Source: a virus. From it: a stretch of 64,000 nt of DNA. Of the stretch, positions 15,514 through 24,652 are shown piece by piece. Made by a program: the position numbers and the translations under genes. Every line of letters begins with the position of its first letter. Positions within the stretch are counted from its first letter, which is position 1. The notes beneath the pieces are model-generated. The model ran no database searches and was not told where the DNA came from. It was given only the letters and a program-made list of their open reading frames with translations. The stretch covers positions 1 through 64,000 of the IMG/VR virus record IMGVR_UViG_3300027969_004705. One strand, 5' to 3'.

Positions 15514-16332
15514 ATGAAGTTTGTTACGATTACTGATGACAATCAATGGCGATATAGTTTAATTAATATTTTTGCCTTATATACTTTAAAATTAAAGTAT
15601 ACTTTTTACATATATACTACAACTCAGTACGCAAAAGAGTGTATATTAGAGACTCTAAGTAAATTTTCTTATTTATTTAACTTTTTTGGTCAAGTTCATG
15701 TAAATGTAATACCTAGTTTTCAGGAGACATTTAATATTGAGGTAGCTAATACTAATCATAAATGGATTAGTATTGCTACTTTAGATCGACTAGTTATACC
15801 TACTTTAGTACAACATAAAAATGACCGACTTTTATGGTTAGATACAGATACTTTAATTATTGATTCTGATATTACTAAACTTTACTCTGAGACTATAACC
15901 TCTAATAGAGGTATTGCAGCTGTTCCTACAGATACGCTTTTATATAATCATATTCTTAATTTTAGTAATACTCCTAATCTCTTAAGCCTCGCTAATACAA
16001 ATAAAAGTACATTTAATGCAGGAGTATGTGTATATGATATAGAAAAATTTAATATGCAAGAATATACTCAGTTTATAGATGATATATTTGAACGAAATAA
16101 TGGTGAATATGTTAATGATGAAATGATTTTAAATCTATACGATCAAAAGTATCAAGCTATCTCTAGTAAATATAACTGTCAGCCTTATAATAAATATATA
16201 CCATCACAACAATCTATTATTCATTTTACAGGATCTGATTATAAACCATGGAATAAAAATATATACTCATCAGGTACTTATGTTAAGTATTATAAACTGT
16301 GGGAATATTACTTTGCTTGTTTATTTTCTTAA
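15514..16332 (+). CDS. GT8-like glycosyltransferase
   Basis: 272 residues. The Rossmann-like N-terminus leads to RLLWLDTDTLIID with the DxD motif (D110, D112). STFNAGVCVYDI, YVNDEMILNLYDQ and the C-terminal IIHFTGSDYKPW (with the metal-binding His) are the standard order in glycogenin/LgtC-type GT8 enzymes. It should transfer a sugar from a nucleotide-sugar donor with retention; the acceptor is unknown. It is the last plus-strand gene before the tail block and overlaps the convergent gene by 4 bp. Confidence 0.85.
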   Translation: MKFVTITDDNQWRYSLINIFALYTLKLKYTFYIYTTTQYAKECILETLSKFSYLFNFFGQVHVNVIPSFQETFNIEVANTNHKWISIATLDRLVIPTLVQHKNDRLLWLDTDTLIIDSDITKLYSETITSNRGIAAVPTDTLLYNHILNFSNTPNLLSLANTNKSTFNAGVCVYDIEKFNMQEYTQFIDDIFERNNGEYVNDEMILNLYDQKYQAISSKYNCQPYNKYIPSQQSIIHFTGSDYKPWNKNIYSSGTYVKYYKLWEYYFACLFS

Positions 16333-17375
16333 GCTTCAGACCAACTATAATTTATATAGTAATCAAAAAAGTTCATAAAACTTGAAACACCTGCGTAACT
16401 TGTCCCACCTGTGTAAATAGTGTTCGTTTCGCAACACTCGCAATTAATATTGAGAGCACTTAAAGTGTTAATAGGAGTTCGATATAAAACAAGAGGAAAT
16501 TTTAGTCTCGATATAAAAAATTTACTTGCTCTGTCTACCGTATTATCCCTTGTTAATATTAAAGAATTAATATCTTTATAAATTCCAAGGGGATTAGAAG
16601 ATATTTTATAAAAAACTGTAGATACAGTATATGTACGGGTGCTATTGTTAATAGAGCTGCCCAATTCTGTAGAATAAAAGGTGGAATATGTTTTATTTAC
16701 TATACCATAAATAATAGGATCTGGATAATTACGACCAAATTGCGGTAGACTTTCATTATTTTTACAGACAATTAATGTACTTCCAGTTTTATACGTTCTA
16801 TCAGCGTAAGGCACTTGATAGACTTGACTTGTAATAGGTACATAGTATGTATAGTTATCTAGAGTATTAAATTGTAGTGATGTTTTGCTGTTTGTGTTCC
16901 AATTTAATTTAAGTCTATACGTAAATTCTAAGCTATCGCCTTTACTTATTAAAATAGGTTCAGCAAACACATTTCTTGCAAAAGAACTAGCATTTATACC
17001 TCCCTTAATACTAAATTCATTTAGTTCTAAATCTATAACTGCTTGCGATGTATTATATACATTATAATGCACGACAGTGCTTAAGTTTTCGTAAGATGTA
17101 TTTGCTGTAACACGCGGAACATTAAGAAAATTACTATCTAATTGCGGAGTAATAACGCCTGAAAGTTGAAAGCCTAAAGATCCTTTTAAATCAGTACTAG
17201 TACCAAAATCTACATACCCTAATAGATCAGTGATGTTATTATTATACAAAGAAGCTAAACCTCCAGCGAGAATAGTATTTCTACACCAATCACTTTCAAA
17301 TGTTATAGTATTATTATTGGTAATTTTTACCTTATATTCTCCTACCAACCCTATGTTAAAGTCTAATTTATTCAT
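16329..17375 (-). CDS. tail-tip/fibre-region structural protein, unknown
   Basis: 348 residues, beta-rich, with many Ser/Thr/Asn/Tyr residues and few charges, like an exposed virion protein. A cysteine cluster (INCECCETN, near 313-321) is unusual here. It is the last gene of the 24 kb minus-strand tail block and overlaps the upstream lectin-like gene by 8 bp. No family is recognised; a role in the adsorption apparatus is inferred from position. Confidence 0.65.
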   Translation of the reverse strand: MNKLDFNIGLVGEYKVKITNNNTITFESDWCRNTILAGGLASLYNNNITDLLGYVDFGTSTDLKGSLGFQLSGVITPQLDSNFLNVPRVTANTSYENLSTVVHYNVYNTSQAVIDLELNEFSIKGGINASSFARNVFAEPILISKGDSLEFTYRLKLNWNTNSKTSLQFNTLDNYTYYVPITSQVYQVPYADRTYKTGSTLIVCKNNESLPQFGRNYPDPIIYGIVNKTYSTFYSTELGSSINNSTRTYTVSTVFYKISSNPLGIYKDINSLILTRDNTVDRASKFFISRLKFPLVLYRTPINTLSALNINCECCETNTIYTGGTSYAGVSSFMNFFDYYINYSWSEA

Positions 17376-18618
17376 TTGCGTATGTAATAGCGAAAGTTGT
17401 TAATAAAGTAGATGCACTTGTATATATACCTACCGGCCTGATATTATTCTCACTATAATATATACCATTCTTAGTTACTAATTGCCACTTACTTGTTACA
17501 TCAAAACTAGTTAATGATAACAGTAGTGAATTATCTGTAGACGCGTAATTAAAATAATCTGTTCTATATAAAACAGTGTTTGTACAAGGTCCAAATATAT
17601 TTAATTTATAGCCAAAATTAAAGTAGTCATGAGATGTAGTATATACAACCATATTTTCATCCAATCCAAAACTACCGTTTATAACATATTTAGGTTGAAG
17701 AGAAATATTAGTATTATCAGCTGACTGTTCAATATCAGCACTATTAACTACAGTACTAGGGTCTACAATTAATAATTTAGGTAAAGCTGTCGGTGTTGCT
17801 AGTATTGGATCAACATAAGGGCAACCTGAAATTAAACAAGTTGAAGTGTCTAACGATAAAGTTGTTAGTGATTGAAATACAGATCCAGACTGTAGTGAAG
17901 GACTATCAGATTTACCTTCTACCGTTAGATTTCCAAAAAAGACTCTAGTCACACTACTACTGCCAGAGACCTGCGTAGCGAAGGTTATTCCGGGTCTTAT
18001 CCTACTGCTAGGAGCTATTGTAAAAGTAACATCTTGTGTTAGAATATTTATAAAATCTTCGTTAGCAGAATATCTATAATCTATATATAATGTCCTACCT
18101 ATGTTACCCAATCTTGCTCTTATTGTTTTTTTATTACTATCAACAACATTAAAATTATAAGCTGATAGTCTCCGATTAACATTATATTCACTATATTTAT
18201 AATATGGCGCAGCACCTCTTATAGAAATAGAATTACTAATACGTTGATTATCTGCAACACCATCACGTACGGCAGATAAGCTAGAAGTAGCTGATACAGC
18301 AAAACAACCAGTACTATCAAATCCGACACCTATTAAAGCTCCAGATAATCCTGCACTTAATGACGAAGCAATCGTCCATGGTGTATTTTTAGCTGATAGA
18401 CCCGAATAACCTAAATCTATTGTGCTATTACCGCCTAAATACGATGAGAGAGGTAAATTGTAAGAATCTTGTAAGAATACACAAAATCCTAACTGTGTAT
18501 CTGCTGATATATTTGCGACATAGTAATCAAATGACCAGACGATATCAGAATACGGTGTAAAGTCCTTTTCAAAGAATTGAATGACTTTCGTATTAGAATT
18601 GCTAATCGGATACTCCAT
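17368..18618 (-). CDS. tail protein with L-type-lectin-like (concanavalin-fold) domain
   Basis: 416 residues. Residues of about 15-235 follow the legume-lectin layout: DIVWSFDYYV, LGFCVFLQDS, a LGGN/GYSGL turn, ALIGVGFDSTGCFA, then RARLGNIGRTLYIDYRY. Such domains bind glycans, so it may recognise host surface sugar or decorate a fibre. The C-terminal half is a different beta-rich region. It has a late-type octamer six bases before the ATG. Confidence 0.7.
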   Translation of the reverse strand: MEYPISNSNTKVIQFFEKDFTPYSDIVWSFDYYVANISADTQLGFCVFLQDSYNLPLSSYLGGNSTIDLGYSGLSAKNTPWTIASSLSAGLSGALIGVGFDSTGCFAVSATSSLSAVRDGVADNQRISNSISIRGAAPYYKYSEYNVNRRLSAYNFNVVDSNKKTIRARLGNIGRTLYIDYRYSANEDFINILTQDVTFTIAPSSRIRPGITFATQVSGSSSVTRVFFGNLTVEGKSDSPSLQSGSVFQSLTTLSLDTSTCLISGCPYVDPILATPTALPKLLIVDPSTVVNSADIEQSADNTNISLQPKYVINGSFGLDENMVVYTTSHDYFNFGYKLNIFGPCTNTVLYRTDYFNYASTDNSLLLSLTSFDVTSKWQLVTKNGIYYSENNIRPVGIYTSASTLLTTFAITYANE

Positions 18619-18624
18619 ATATCA

Positions 18625-18632
18625 TATTTAAT
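18625..18632 (-). promoter_or_regulatory. late-type promoter ATTAAATA
   Basis: Six bases before the ATG at 18618. Confidence 0.45.
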
Positions 18633-18845
18633 TTAAGACTCTTTTATAAACACACATGTAACAGTATTAGATTCAGCAAAGCTACTAGAGTGTACTAATT
18701 TATAGTTAAGTTTTTTATACTCTTTAACTAAAGTCTTTAATAACTCCGTCTTTAAATTAATTACAATACTACCCCGCTTAGGATCTACAATAAGAGAGTC
18801 AGTAAATTCTTCTCCTAATGCTACTATGCGACTTTTAATTTTCAC
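18633..18845 (-). CDS. small protein, unknown, GTG start
   Basis: 70 residues, basic, with a helix (TELLKTLVKEYKKLNYKLV). The start is GTG at 18845; the overlapping ATG at 18847 is followed directly by TGA. The late-type octamer spacing also points to the GTG. It lies between fibre genes and may be an assembly factor. Confidence 0.6.
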   Translation of the reverse strand: MKIKSRIVALGEEFTDSLIVDPKRGSIVINLKTELLKTLVKEYKKLNYKLVHSSSFAESNTVTCVFIKES

Positions 18846-18850
18846 ATAGT

Positions 18851-18858
18851 TATTTAAT
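18851..18858 (-). promoter_or_regulatory. late-type promoter ATTAAATA
   Basis: Ends five bases before the GTG at 18845. Confidence 0.5.
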
Positions 18859-19015
18859 AGTCAAAATAACTTATAACTTTTTCTATTTTTTTTACCAATT
18901 TTGCAACATCATTTAATTTTTGATTATCATGTATAGTAAACGTCATATTTGATAGACATTCATGTAATAATAAAAAATCTTCCTGCTCGATACCTTCAAC
19001 TATTAATTCATTCAT
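18854..19015 (-). CDS. 53-residue acidic protein, unknown
   Basis: A short frame beginning MNELIVEGIEQEDFLLLHE and ending KVISYFDY. Its ATG overlaps the stop of the upstream collar-fibre gene (ATGA), a pattern used by many genuine gene pairs here, which supports translation. It fills a gap otherwise without a gene. No family recognised. Confidence 0.5.
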   Translation of the reverse strand: MNELIVEGIEQEDFLLLHECLSNMTFTIHDNQKLNDVAKLVKKIEKVISYFDY

Positions 19016-20751
19016 AAAGTATAACCTACTATTCTTATTTTTGCTTCAACCATATGGTTTGGACTCATTCTTAAACCAAATACTAATTTTCCAGCATTAT
19101 CTGCTGAAAGAGGTATAAATGTTTGTGCTGTGTTTGCTTGATGGTCAAATGAACCTTGAGCCCAGCAAGAAGCTAAACCATATTCATTGTTAGTTGGACC
19201 TCCAACATTTCCACTATCTAATAAACTAGCATTTGGAGCTGCTACAATATTTAATTGAGTAGGGTTACCCCACGCATCTTTACGAACTATTGTTTCAATA
19301 ATTAAATTCTTTGCATTATATGGTACTGATGCTGCTGGTGTAACAGATAGACCAGTAACAAGAGTAGTATATACACCCATAGGGTCTGTTATTCCTGTGA
19401 TATATGGATATGCAGTAACTGCAGTACTAAACGAATAATTTGTATTAGTATTCGCTAAACCTACATCTTTTTGATATATAGTAACTGGATTTTTAAAGAA
19501 TACTATTGGTGATGTTTGATTTATAAATTCAGTATTTTGTGGTGCCAATGCTGTTATTGCACCAGCATTGGTATAGGATCCTGCTACAGATCCAGTTACT
19601 CGACCATATTGATCGAATGTAAAGTCATCAGTCCTACCTCTAACTGTACCTCCAGATCCTAGAACAGATAATCCAACAGCTAGATTACCTGTCAATGTAG
19701 ATACTGTAGATCCAGTAGATGCTACACCATTAACAGACGCAGTTAATCCATTACTAATTGTTATGGTTGACTGTACAATATTATCAGGTACCGCTTTAAT
19801 AATATACAACATACCTGTCGCGCTTAATGTACCGATATTTGTTGTTCTAGCACAAAGAGAGTATACAGTTGAACTACCCGGATCGTTTGATACACCGTAT
19901 ATTGTTTTATTAATTAAATTAGGTACATTAAAACTAGCACCACTACCGCCAAATGTTGTTTGAATGACAGCTGACAGGTAAGGATAAGTTGAACCTAATA
20001 CTGATTGACCGTTACATAGTAGCCAGCCTGTTGGAGCATTAGCAGATGATACAAACGGCATTATAGTACCTACAGGTATCTGACCTGCAGTACCTGCAAC
20101 AAATAATGTTGTATTAACTAATGACGGTTTCCATGATAAATTACCAGATATATCAGTAGTTAGTACTAACTCTGTACCAACACCACCAGTTGGCCAGTTA
20201 TAATTAATTGAATTAATAGATAAACTAGGTGGGAGGGTTAAATAAGCTGAATCATATGTAGATATGCTATTCGTCTTAATATTAGTAGAACTTAGTGATA
20301 TTTTATTGTTAAAATCTAGTTCAAGTGAGTTACCTAACGCATTTGGAGAAAAATTGCCTGCAGATAGTACACCTGCACTAATTGTATTAGTGGAAGATAT
20401 AACAATACTATTATTAGCTTTTGTATAAACGCCGCCAATTTCTTCCCAGTTTGCTAAAATAGAACTATCGCTATTTTTCAATCTATATAGCTTGTTTGTA
20501 CTTGTTGAATATGCTAAATCTCCTATTACAACATTAGATAATGCTGTAATATTTGCGACAGAGCCTTTAAAAAGATTACCTACAAGATTGCCTCCAGGAT
20601 TTTGATTATCTCCTACATATAACCGCTCTGTATCAGTAGTATAACCTAATTCACCTTCTGATAATACAACTTGCTGCCTATCTACATCGGAACCTCTACG
20701 TACAAGTAGTTTTAACAGAGTATTTTCGAGAATTTCTATTTTTTTCGCCAT
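19012..20751 (-). CDS. tail fibre with Mtd-N-like and tail-collar domains
   Basis: 579 residues. Residues 1-60 (LLVRRGSDVDRQQVVL, GELGYTTDTERLYVGD, GG.LVGN) match the N-terminal domain of major tropism determinant and related fibre proteins, which docks on the baseplate or forms trimers. Residues 224-290 (IPVGTIMPFVSS, PTGWLLCNGQSV, YPYLSAVI, FNVPNL) are a phage tail collar domain. The C-terminal 230 residues are beta-rich and probably contain the receptor-binding tip. It shares its N-terminal module with the next fibre gene (20763-21860). Confidence 0.85.
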   Translation of the reverse strand: MAKKIEILENTLLKLLVRRGSDVDRQQVVLSEGELGYTTDTERLYVGDNQNPGGNLVGNLFKGSVANITALSNVVIGDLAYSTSTNKLYRLKNSDSSILANWEEIGGVYTKANNSIVISSTNTISAGVLSAGNFSPNALGNSLELDFNNKISLSSTNIKTNSISTYDSAYLTLPPSLSINSINYNWPTGGVGTELVLTTDISGNLSWKPSLVNTTLFVAGTAGQIPVGTIMPFVSSANAPTGWLLCNGQSVLGSTYPYLSAVIQTTFGGSGASFNVPNLINKTIYGVSNDPGSSTVYSLCARTTNIGTLSATGMLYIIKAVPDNIVQSTITISNGLTASVNGVASTGSTVSTLTGNLAVGLSVLGSGGTVRGRTDDFTFDQYGRVTGSVAGSYTNAGAITALAPQNTEFINQTSPIVFFKNPVTIYQKDVGLANTNTNYSFSTAVTAYPYITGITDPMGVYTTLVTGLSVTPAASVPYNAKNLIIETIVRKDAWGNPTQLNIVAAPNASLLDSGNVGGPTNNEYGLASCWAQGSFDHQANTAQTFIPLSADNAGKLVFGLRMSPNHMVEAKIRIVGYTL

Positions 20752-20762
20752 AAAATTATATA

Positions 20763-21860
20763 TTAATATCTAAAGATGGGTATAGCTACTCTACTACCCA
20801 TAGACGTAAGTAACGACATAAATCCTGCTGAGCTTAATGTTATATTAGATGATATTGCTGGATTAGCAGGATTTGCAGACATTGCAGTTAATAATGTTTG
20901 ATTAGTAAATGTACTTTGATCTAGATATCCGTTAAATACTGATAATGGTGATCCTGCATTTTGACCAGTTAAATTTTCATATATTACTGATGTTTTACCT
21001 GTTATTTGTCCGTATGTATTATAAGATATATTATCAAATGCAGTTGTACTAGCAGCTACAATGCTTTTTAACTTAACAGCATTAGACACAAGCTCAACAG
21101 TTACATTATCTGTAGATTGTAATGTAGACACAAGCTTATTACTAGATATAGATAAGCCAGCTCCAATCATTCCACTACTTAATGTGGTTGTTGTTACAAT
21201 ACCTGATGGTAGAGCTGATAAAATAAGTTGATTAGAACCATTATAACCAAATGTAGCAGGGTCAGATTTAACTTGTATTACATTGCCACTACCGCCTTCT
21301 AAGCCTCTACCTAAAATTGAATTAGGTAGATTACTAGCATTTATAGATCCGACCGCTAATTTATATTGATTACTAGAGTTTAATACAATCGTACTATTAT
21401 CAACATTTGCAGATAAACCATTAGTCGCAGTAGCAACTAAACCTCCAGATACATAAGCTGCAGTACTTGCAAATTTACTCCCTGTTATTCCGTTATCCTT
21501 AATAACTAACTGCCCACTACCATTATATTCTAAGCCTTGTCCGCTACCAGGTAAAGGACTTATCATAGTCCATGAACCTGATAAACTATAATCAGAGCTT
21601 GTTAGTTGATACAATATATTTTGATCTTGTACTATATCGCCCAGTACAGCAGATGCGAGCGTTAATCTATAATTAGGTGCTGTACCAGGTGAGTAAGCAA
21701 TATTACCTACAATGGTGCCGCCTGTAGTTATACCATCACCAACAAATACCCGCTTTGTATCTGTTGTGTATCCTAATTCGCCCTGCTCTAATATAACACT
21801 CTGGCGTTGCGCGTTAGAGCCGCGTCTTATTTTTAACTTTACTATTGTTATATCAGGCAT
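20763..21860 (-). CDS. tail fibre with Mtd-N-like domain
   Basis: 365 residues. Residues 1-58 (LKIRRGSNAQRQSVIL, GELGYTTDTKRVFVGDG, GGTIVGN) form the same N-terminal module as in the collar fibre. The rest is Ser/Thr/Asn-rich repeats typical of trimeric fibre shafts. It lacks a collar domain. The tandem arrangement suggests two fibres using a common attachment site. Confidence 0.8.
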   Translation of the reverse strand: MPDITIVKLKIRRGSNAQRQSVILEQGELGYTTDTKRVFVGDGITTGGTIVGNIAYSPGTAPNYRLTLASAVLGDIVQDQNILYQLTSSDYSLSGSWTMISPLPGSGQGLEYNGSGQLVIKDNGITGSKFASTAAYVSGGLVATATNGLSANVDNSTIVLNSSNQYKLAVGSINASNLPNSILGRGLEGGSGNVIQVKSDPATFGYNGSNQLILSALPSGIVTTTTLSSGMIGAGLSISSNKLVSTLQSTDNVTVELVSNAVKLKSIVAASTTAFDNISYNTYGQITGKTSVIYENLTGQNAGSPLSVFNGYLDQSTFTNQTLLTAMSANPANPAISSNITLSSAGFMSLLTSMGSRVAIPIFRY

Positions 21861-21884
21861 ATATTTATTATTTATTGTAAAATG

Positions 21885-22748
21885 CTAGTACACCCAACCA
21901 TCTAATGTAACATCTAGCGTTGCCTCATTATAATTACCTTGAGTAGATCCATCGAGTCTTGTTATTTTCATTTCAAACGTTGAAGCGACTAGTGAAGGTG
22001 TTGAGGATAATATGAAAAATTGAGTATTTGTATCAACCATTGTATCAACACCAAGGTCATTACGATCCTCTCTTACTCGTCCATAAGCTATCTCTTTTCC
22101 AGCTAGCATACCTGTAACTGTAAAGTCAGAAGCTCTCGACTCCATAACAAGTCTAGTTTTAATGATCGCATATCGCGGCGGTGGAGTAACTACATTATAT
22201 AGTCCCCAGCTGAATACTGCTGATGAGGTATACGTTCCTCCTTCACCTAATCCGTTTAAAATATTATTAATAGACGGATTGTTTTGATAACTAAAGAGAG
22301 ATATAGGTGTAGTTAATAACACGACTGACGGACTTGACTCAATATTAGTTATTAACCCGTTTGCTACCGTAATTTTAGGATTTACATAAACTCCATCAGG
22401 ATAAGAACTATAAACAGCATTAAATACATTACTAAATCCAGATAGAGAAAGAGTTCCAGCACTAGATCGAACTACAATATCGTTAGAGCCTCCAGTATCT
22501 ATTCTTGGCATAGCCAATTCATTGGCAACTAATGAATTTCCTTTAATAATCGCATTACTGGAGAGTAATCCTGTTATACTTGCTCCCTGATTTTGTCTGC
22601 CTAAGGATAATGCTGATACTTCACCTGAACCGTCATGAATTTTTGTTTGACCTGTAGCTGATAGAGGCACTCCTCTCGCGTGCAATACTCCTAGATACGT
22701 ATCACTAATGTTAGTATTGGTAAGTTGCGATGTGTTAATAGTTGCCAT
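21885..22748 (-). CDS. tail fibre / attachment protein
   Basis: 287 residues, beta-rich, low-charge N-terminal shaft-like half (INTSQLTNTNISDTYLGVL) and a C-terminal domain (about 180-287) resembling a compact beta sandwich ending YNEATLDVTLDGWVY. No Mtd-N module. Placed in the fibre group by composition and position; late-type octamer five bases before the ATG. Confidence 0.7.
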   Translation of the reverse strand: MATINTSQLTNTNISDTYLGVLHARGVPLSATGQTKIHDGSGEVSALSLGRQNQGASITGLLSSNAIIKGNSLVANELAMPRIDTGGSNDIVVRSSAGTLSLSGFSNVFNAVYSSYPDGVYVNPKITVANGLITNIESSPSVVLLTTPISLFSYQNNPSINNILNGLGEGGTYTSSAVFSWGLYNVVTPPPRYAIIKTRLVMESRASDFTVTGMLAGKEIAYGRVREDRNDLGVDTMVDTNTQFFILSSTPSLVASTFEMKITRLDGSTQGNYNEATLDVTLDGWVY

Positions 22749-22753
22749 ATAGT

Positions 22754-22761
22754 TATTTAAT
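22754..22761 (-). promoter_or_regulatory. late-type promoter ATTAAATA
   Basis: Ends five bases before the ATG at 22748. Confidence 0.5.
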
Positions 22762-22765
22762 ACAT

Positions 22766-24652
22766 TTAATCTATTACTAATGTACCTGATGATGTGAATA
22801 CAGGCGTAAGTTTACTTCCGTAATCAGTATTAGTTATGTTAATCAGTTCATACTGCAACTTATAAATATTAGTTAATATTCGATTTACTACTCCTAATAT
22901 ATTCTTTTCATTTTCATGGATATAATACTGATTTTGTTCTATATTCGGTAAGTCTCTTAAATCTACATTGTAGTTATAATCTGTTAATGTAAATATATTA
23001 CGAGAATCATAATTACCAGTAAATCTACCTAATAAGTTGTTTTGAATAGTTAATAGGTCACTTATAATTTTATAAACCTCTTTATTTATTGTAGAGGCTT
23101 GAATATATTCATTTGTTGATAGGGAAAAATTATTAATTCCGTAGTTTTCATAATTTTCAGCTTTAGTTACTCGTTTAAATACATAAGGCTCTTCAAAAAT
23201 ATAAATTCTTGAGGGAGTAAGCAAGATTACATTGTCATAACTTGCAGATGTCTGCATAATATTAAGACTCTTGTAACTATTACTTAAATATGCTGAATCT
23301 TCTGCATTTCCTCCTGGTGATAATTTATTCCATATAAAATTAGCAGACTTAAACGGTATTTCGACATAATTCCATATATTAGTGGTTTCAGTCGTATCAC
23401 CATCTTCCGCTAACAGTCGTTTAGCTTGATATCTGCCTACAATTTTATCAGGACGATTTTTTAAATGCTGGTAAACATTAAAGTTAGTACATATATGCCA
23501 ATAGTTATTATTACTATTAGAAAAAGCTATGTTATTAACCTTTTCATCTTGTACTAGTTTTTCTTCTAATACATATGTTTCCTGTAACTTATACTCACTA
23601 TCATAAATATAAACTTTTAATGTATCTTTATAGTAAGTTAATACATAAAGTCTATTTTCTAACTTATCAAACTCTGCTGCTGCTAAAGGTTCACTCTTAA
23701 ATCGAGGACCAGCTAACCGTAACTTATAATTAAAGTTTATACTAAATATTTTACATACATAGTTACCAGAATCATATACTAACAGATCATTATTATTACA
23801 GCATATAAAAGTAGGTGTGTTAAATCTTGACGGATCTGTACTACTACCTGTACCTCCTATTAATTCTATTAAGTTTCGTTTATTAGCTAACGCTTTATCA
23901 TTGTTATAATATCCAGCGACCTCATACTTAATAATTACATTATTAGCTGAGTCAGATATAAATACATGAGTATCATTTAAGCATATATTTTCTAGCTTAC
24001 CAAATGTTAGTTCGTTTTCTATGGTCTCTATCTTATTTGATATCTCTATATAGTTTGTTTCTACACTATTAGTAGATAAACTTACAAAGCTACTACTTGT
24101 TATACCAAATATAGTAAAAGTATCTGTATTATCATCATACTGCTTTGATACACAATGTGTAATATTACCAAGATCTATAAAATTAGGATTTTTATTAAAC
24201 CGACTCGCTTGATTGTAGTTGTCATATAGATCTAACTTTGTGGCGGAAAGCTGACTATCACCTATTCCCGATAGACCTATAAATTTAACATTATTAGAAG
24301 AAGGTAAATCGTTGTTGGGAATAAACATTCTAGAGTAAACATATGAATTATTTATGTGTAGCTTCTTTAATTTATCACTTATAAGATTATAAGTTAAATA
24401 ATCATTAGCACTTACATTTATATCATGTAATGTATAAGGTAGTGAAATTATATCTGATATTAATCTATCATAGGTTAATTCAGATGCTAATATATCTGAT
24501 GCAAATGATTGTTGAATAGTTAACGGGTAATTAGTTATATATGTGTGTATATCTCCATCATTTATCTCTACTTCACCTATATAATTCTCATTATTTAGTA
24601 AAAACTCTCCGCCATTAGTGTAGAATTTTTTGTATTTAGTATAATTTATCAT
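22766..24652 (-). CDS. tail protein with NHL-like beta-propeller
   Basis: 628 residues. About 195-400 shows repeated NHL-style blades: FGKLENICLNDTHVFISDSA then NNVIIKYEV, and DPSRFNTPTFICCNNNDLLV then YDSGNYVCKIFSI, followed by AEFDKLENRLYVLTYYKDTL. Each has the pattern of a filled-in value, a start phrase and a D.(G/A)N turn. Beta-propellers are unusual in T4-type tails and may bind host ligands. It overlaps the next upstream gene by 4 bp (ATGA), so the two are coupled. Confidence 0.65.
   Translation of the reverse strand: MINYTKYKKFYTNGGEFLLNNENYIGEVEINDGDIHTYITNYPLTIQQSFASDILASELTYDRLISDIISLPYTLHDINVSANDYLTYNLISDKLKKLHINNSYVYSRMFIPNNDLPSSNNVKFIGLSGIGDSQLSATKLDLYDNYNQASRFNKNPNFIDLGNITHCVSKQYDDNTDTFTIFGITSSSFVSLSTNSVETNYIEISNKIETIENELTFGKLENICLNDTHVFISDSANNVIIKYEVAGYYNNDKALANKRNLIELIGGTGSSTDPSRFNTPTFICCNNNDLLVYDSGNYVCKIFSINFNYKLRLAGPRFKSEPLAAAEFDKLENRLYVLTYYKDTLKVYIYDSEYKLQETYVLEEKLVQDEKVNNIAFSNSNNNYWHICTNFNVYQHLKNRPDKIVGRYQAKRLLAEDGDTTETTNIWNYVEIPFKSANFIWNKLSPGGNAEDSAYLSNSYKSLNIMQTSASYDNVILLTPSRIYIFEEPYVFKRVTKAENYENYGINNFSLSTNEYIQASTINKEVYKIISDLLTIQNNLLGRFTGNYDSRNIFTLTDYNYNVDLRDLPNIEQNQYYIHENEKNILGVVNRILTNIYKLQYELINITNTDYGSKLTPVFTSSGTLVID

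Noticed and set aside
19012-21860. Diversity-generating retroelement suggested by the Mtd-like N-terminal domains
   Set aside because: No reverse transcriptase, template repeat or C-type lectin variable region is seen; the N-terminal domain is common in fibres without such elements.
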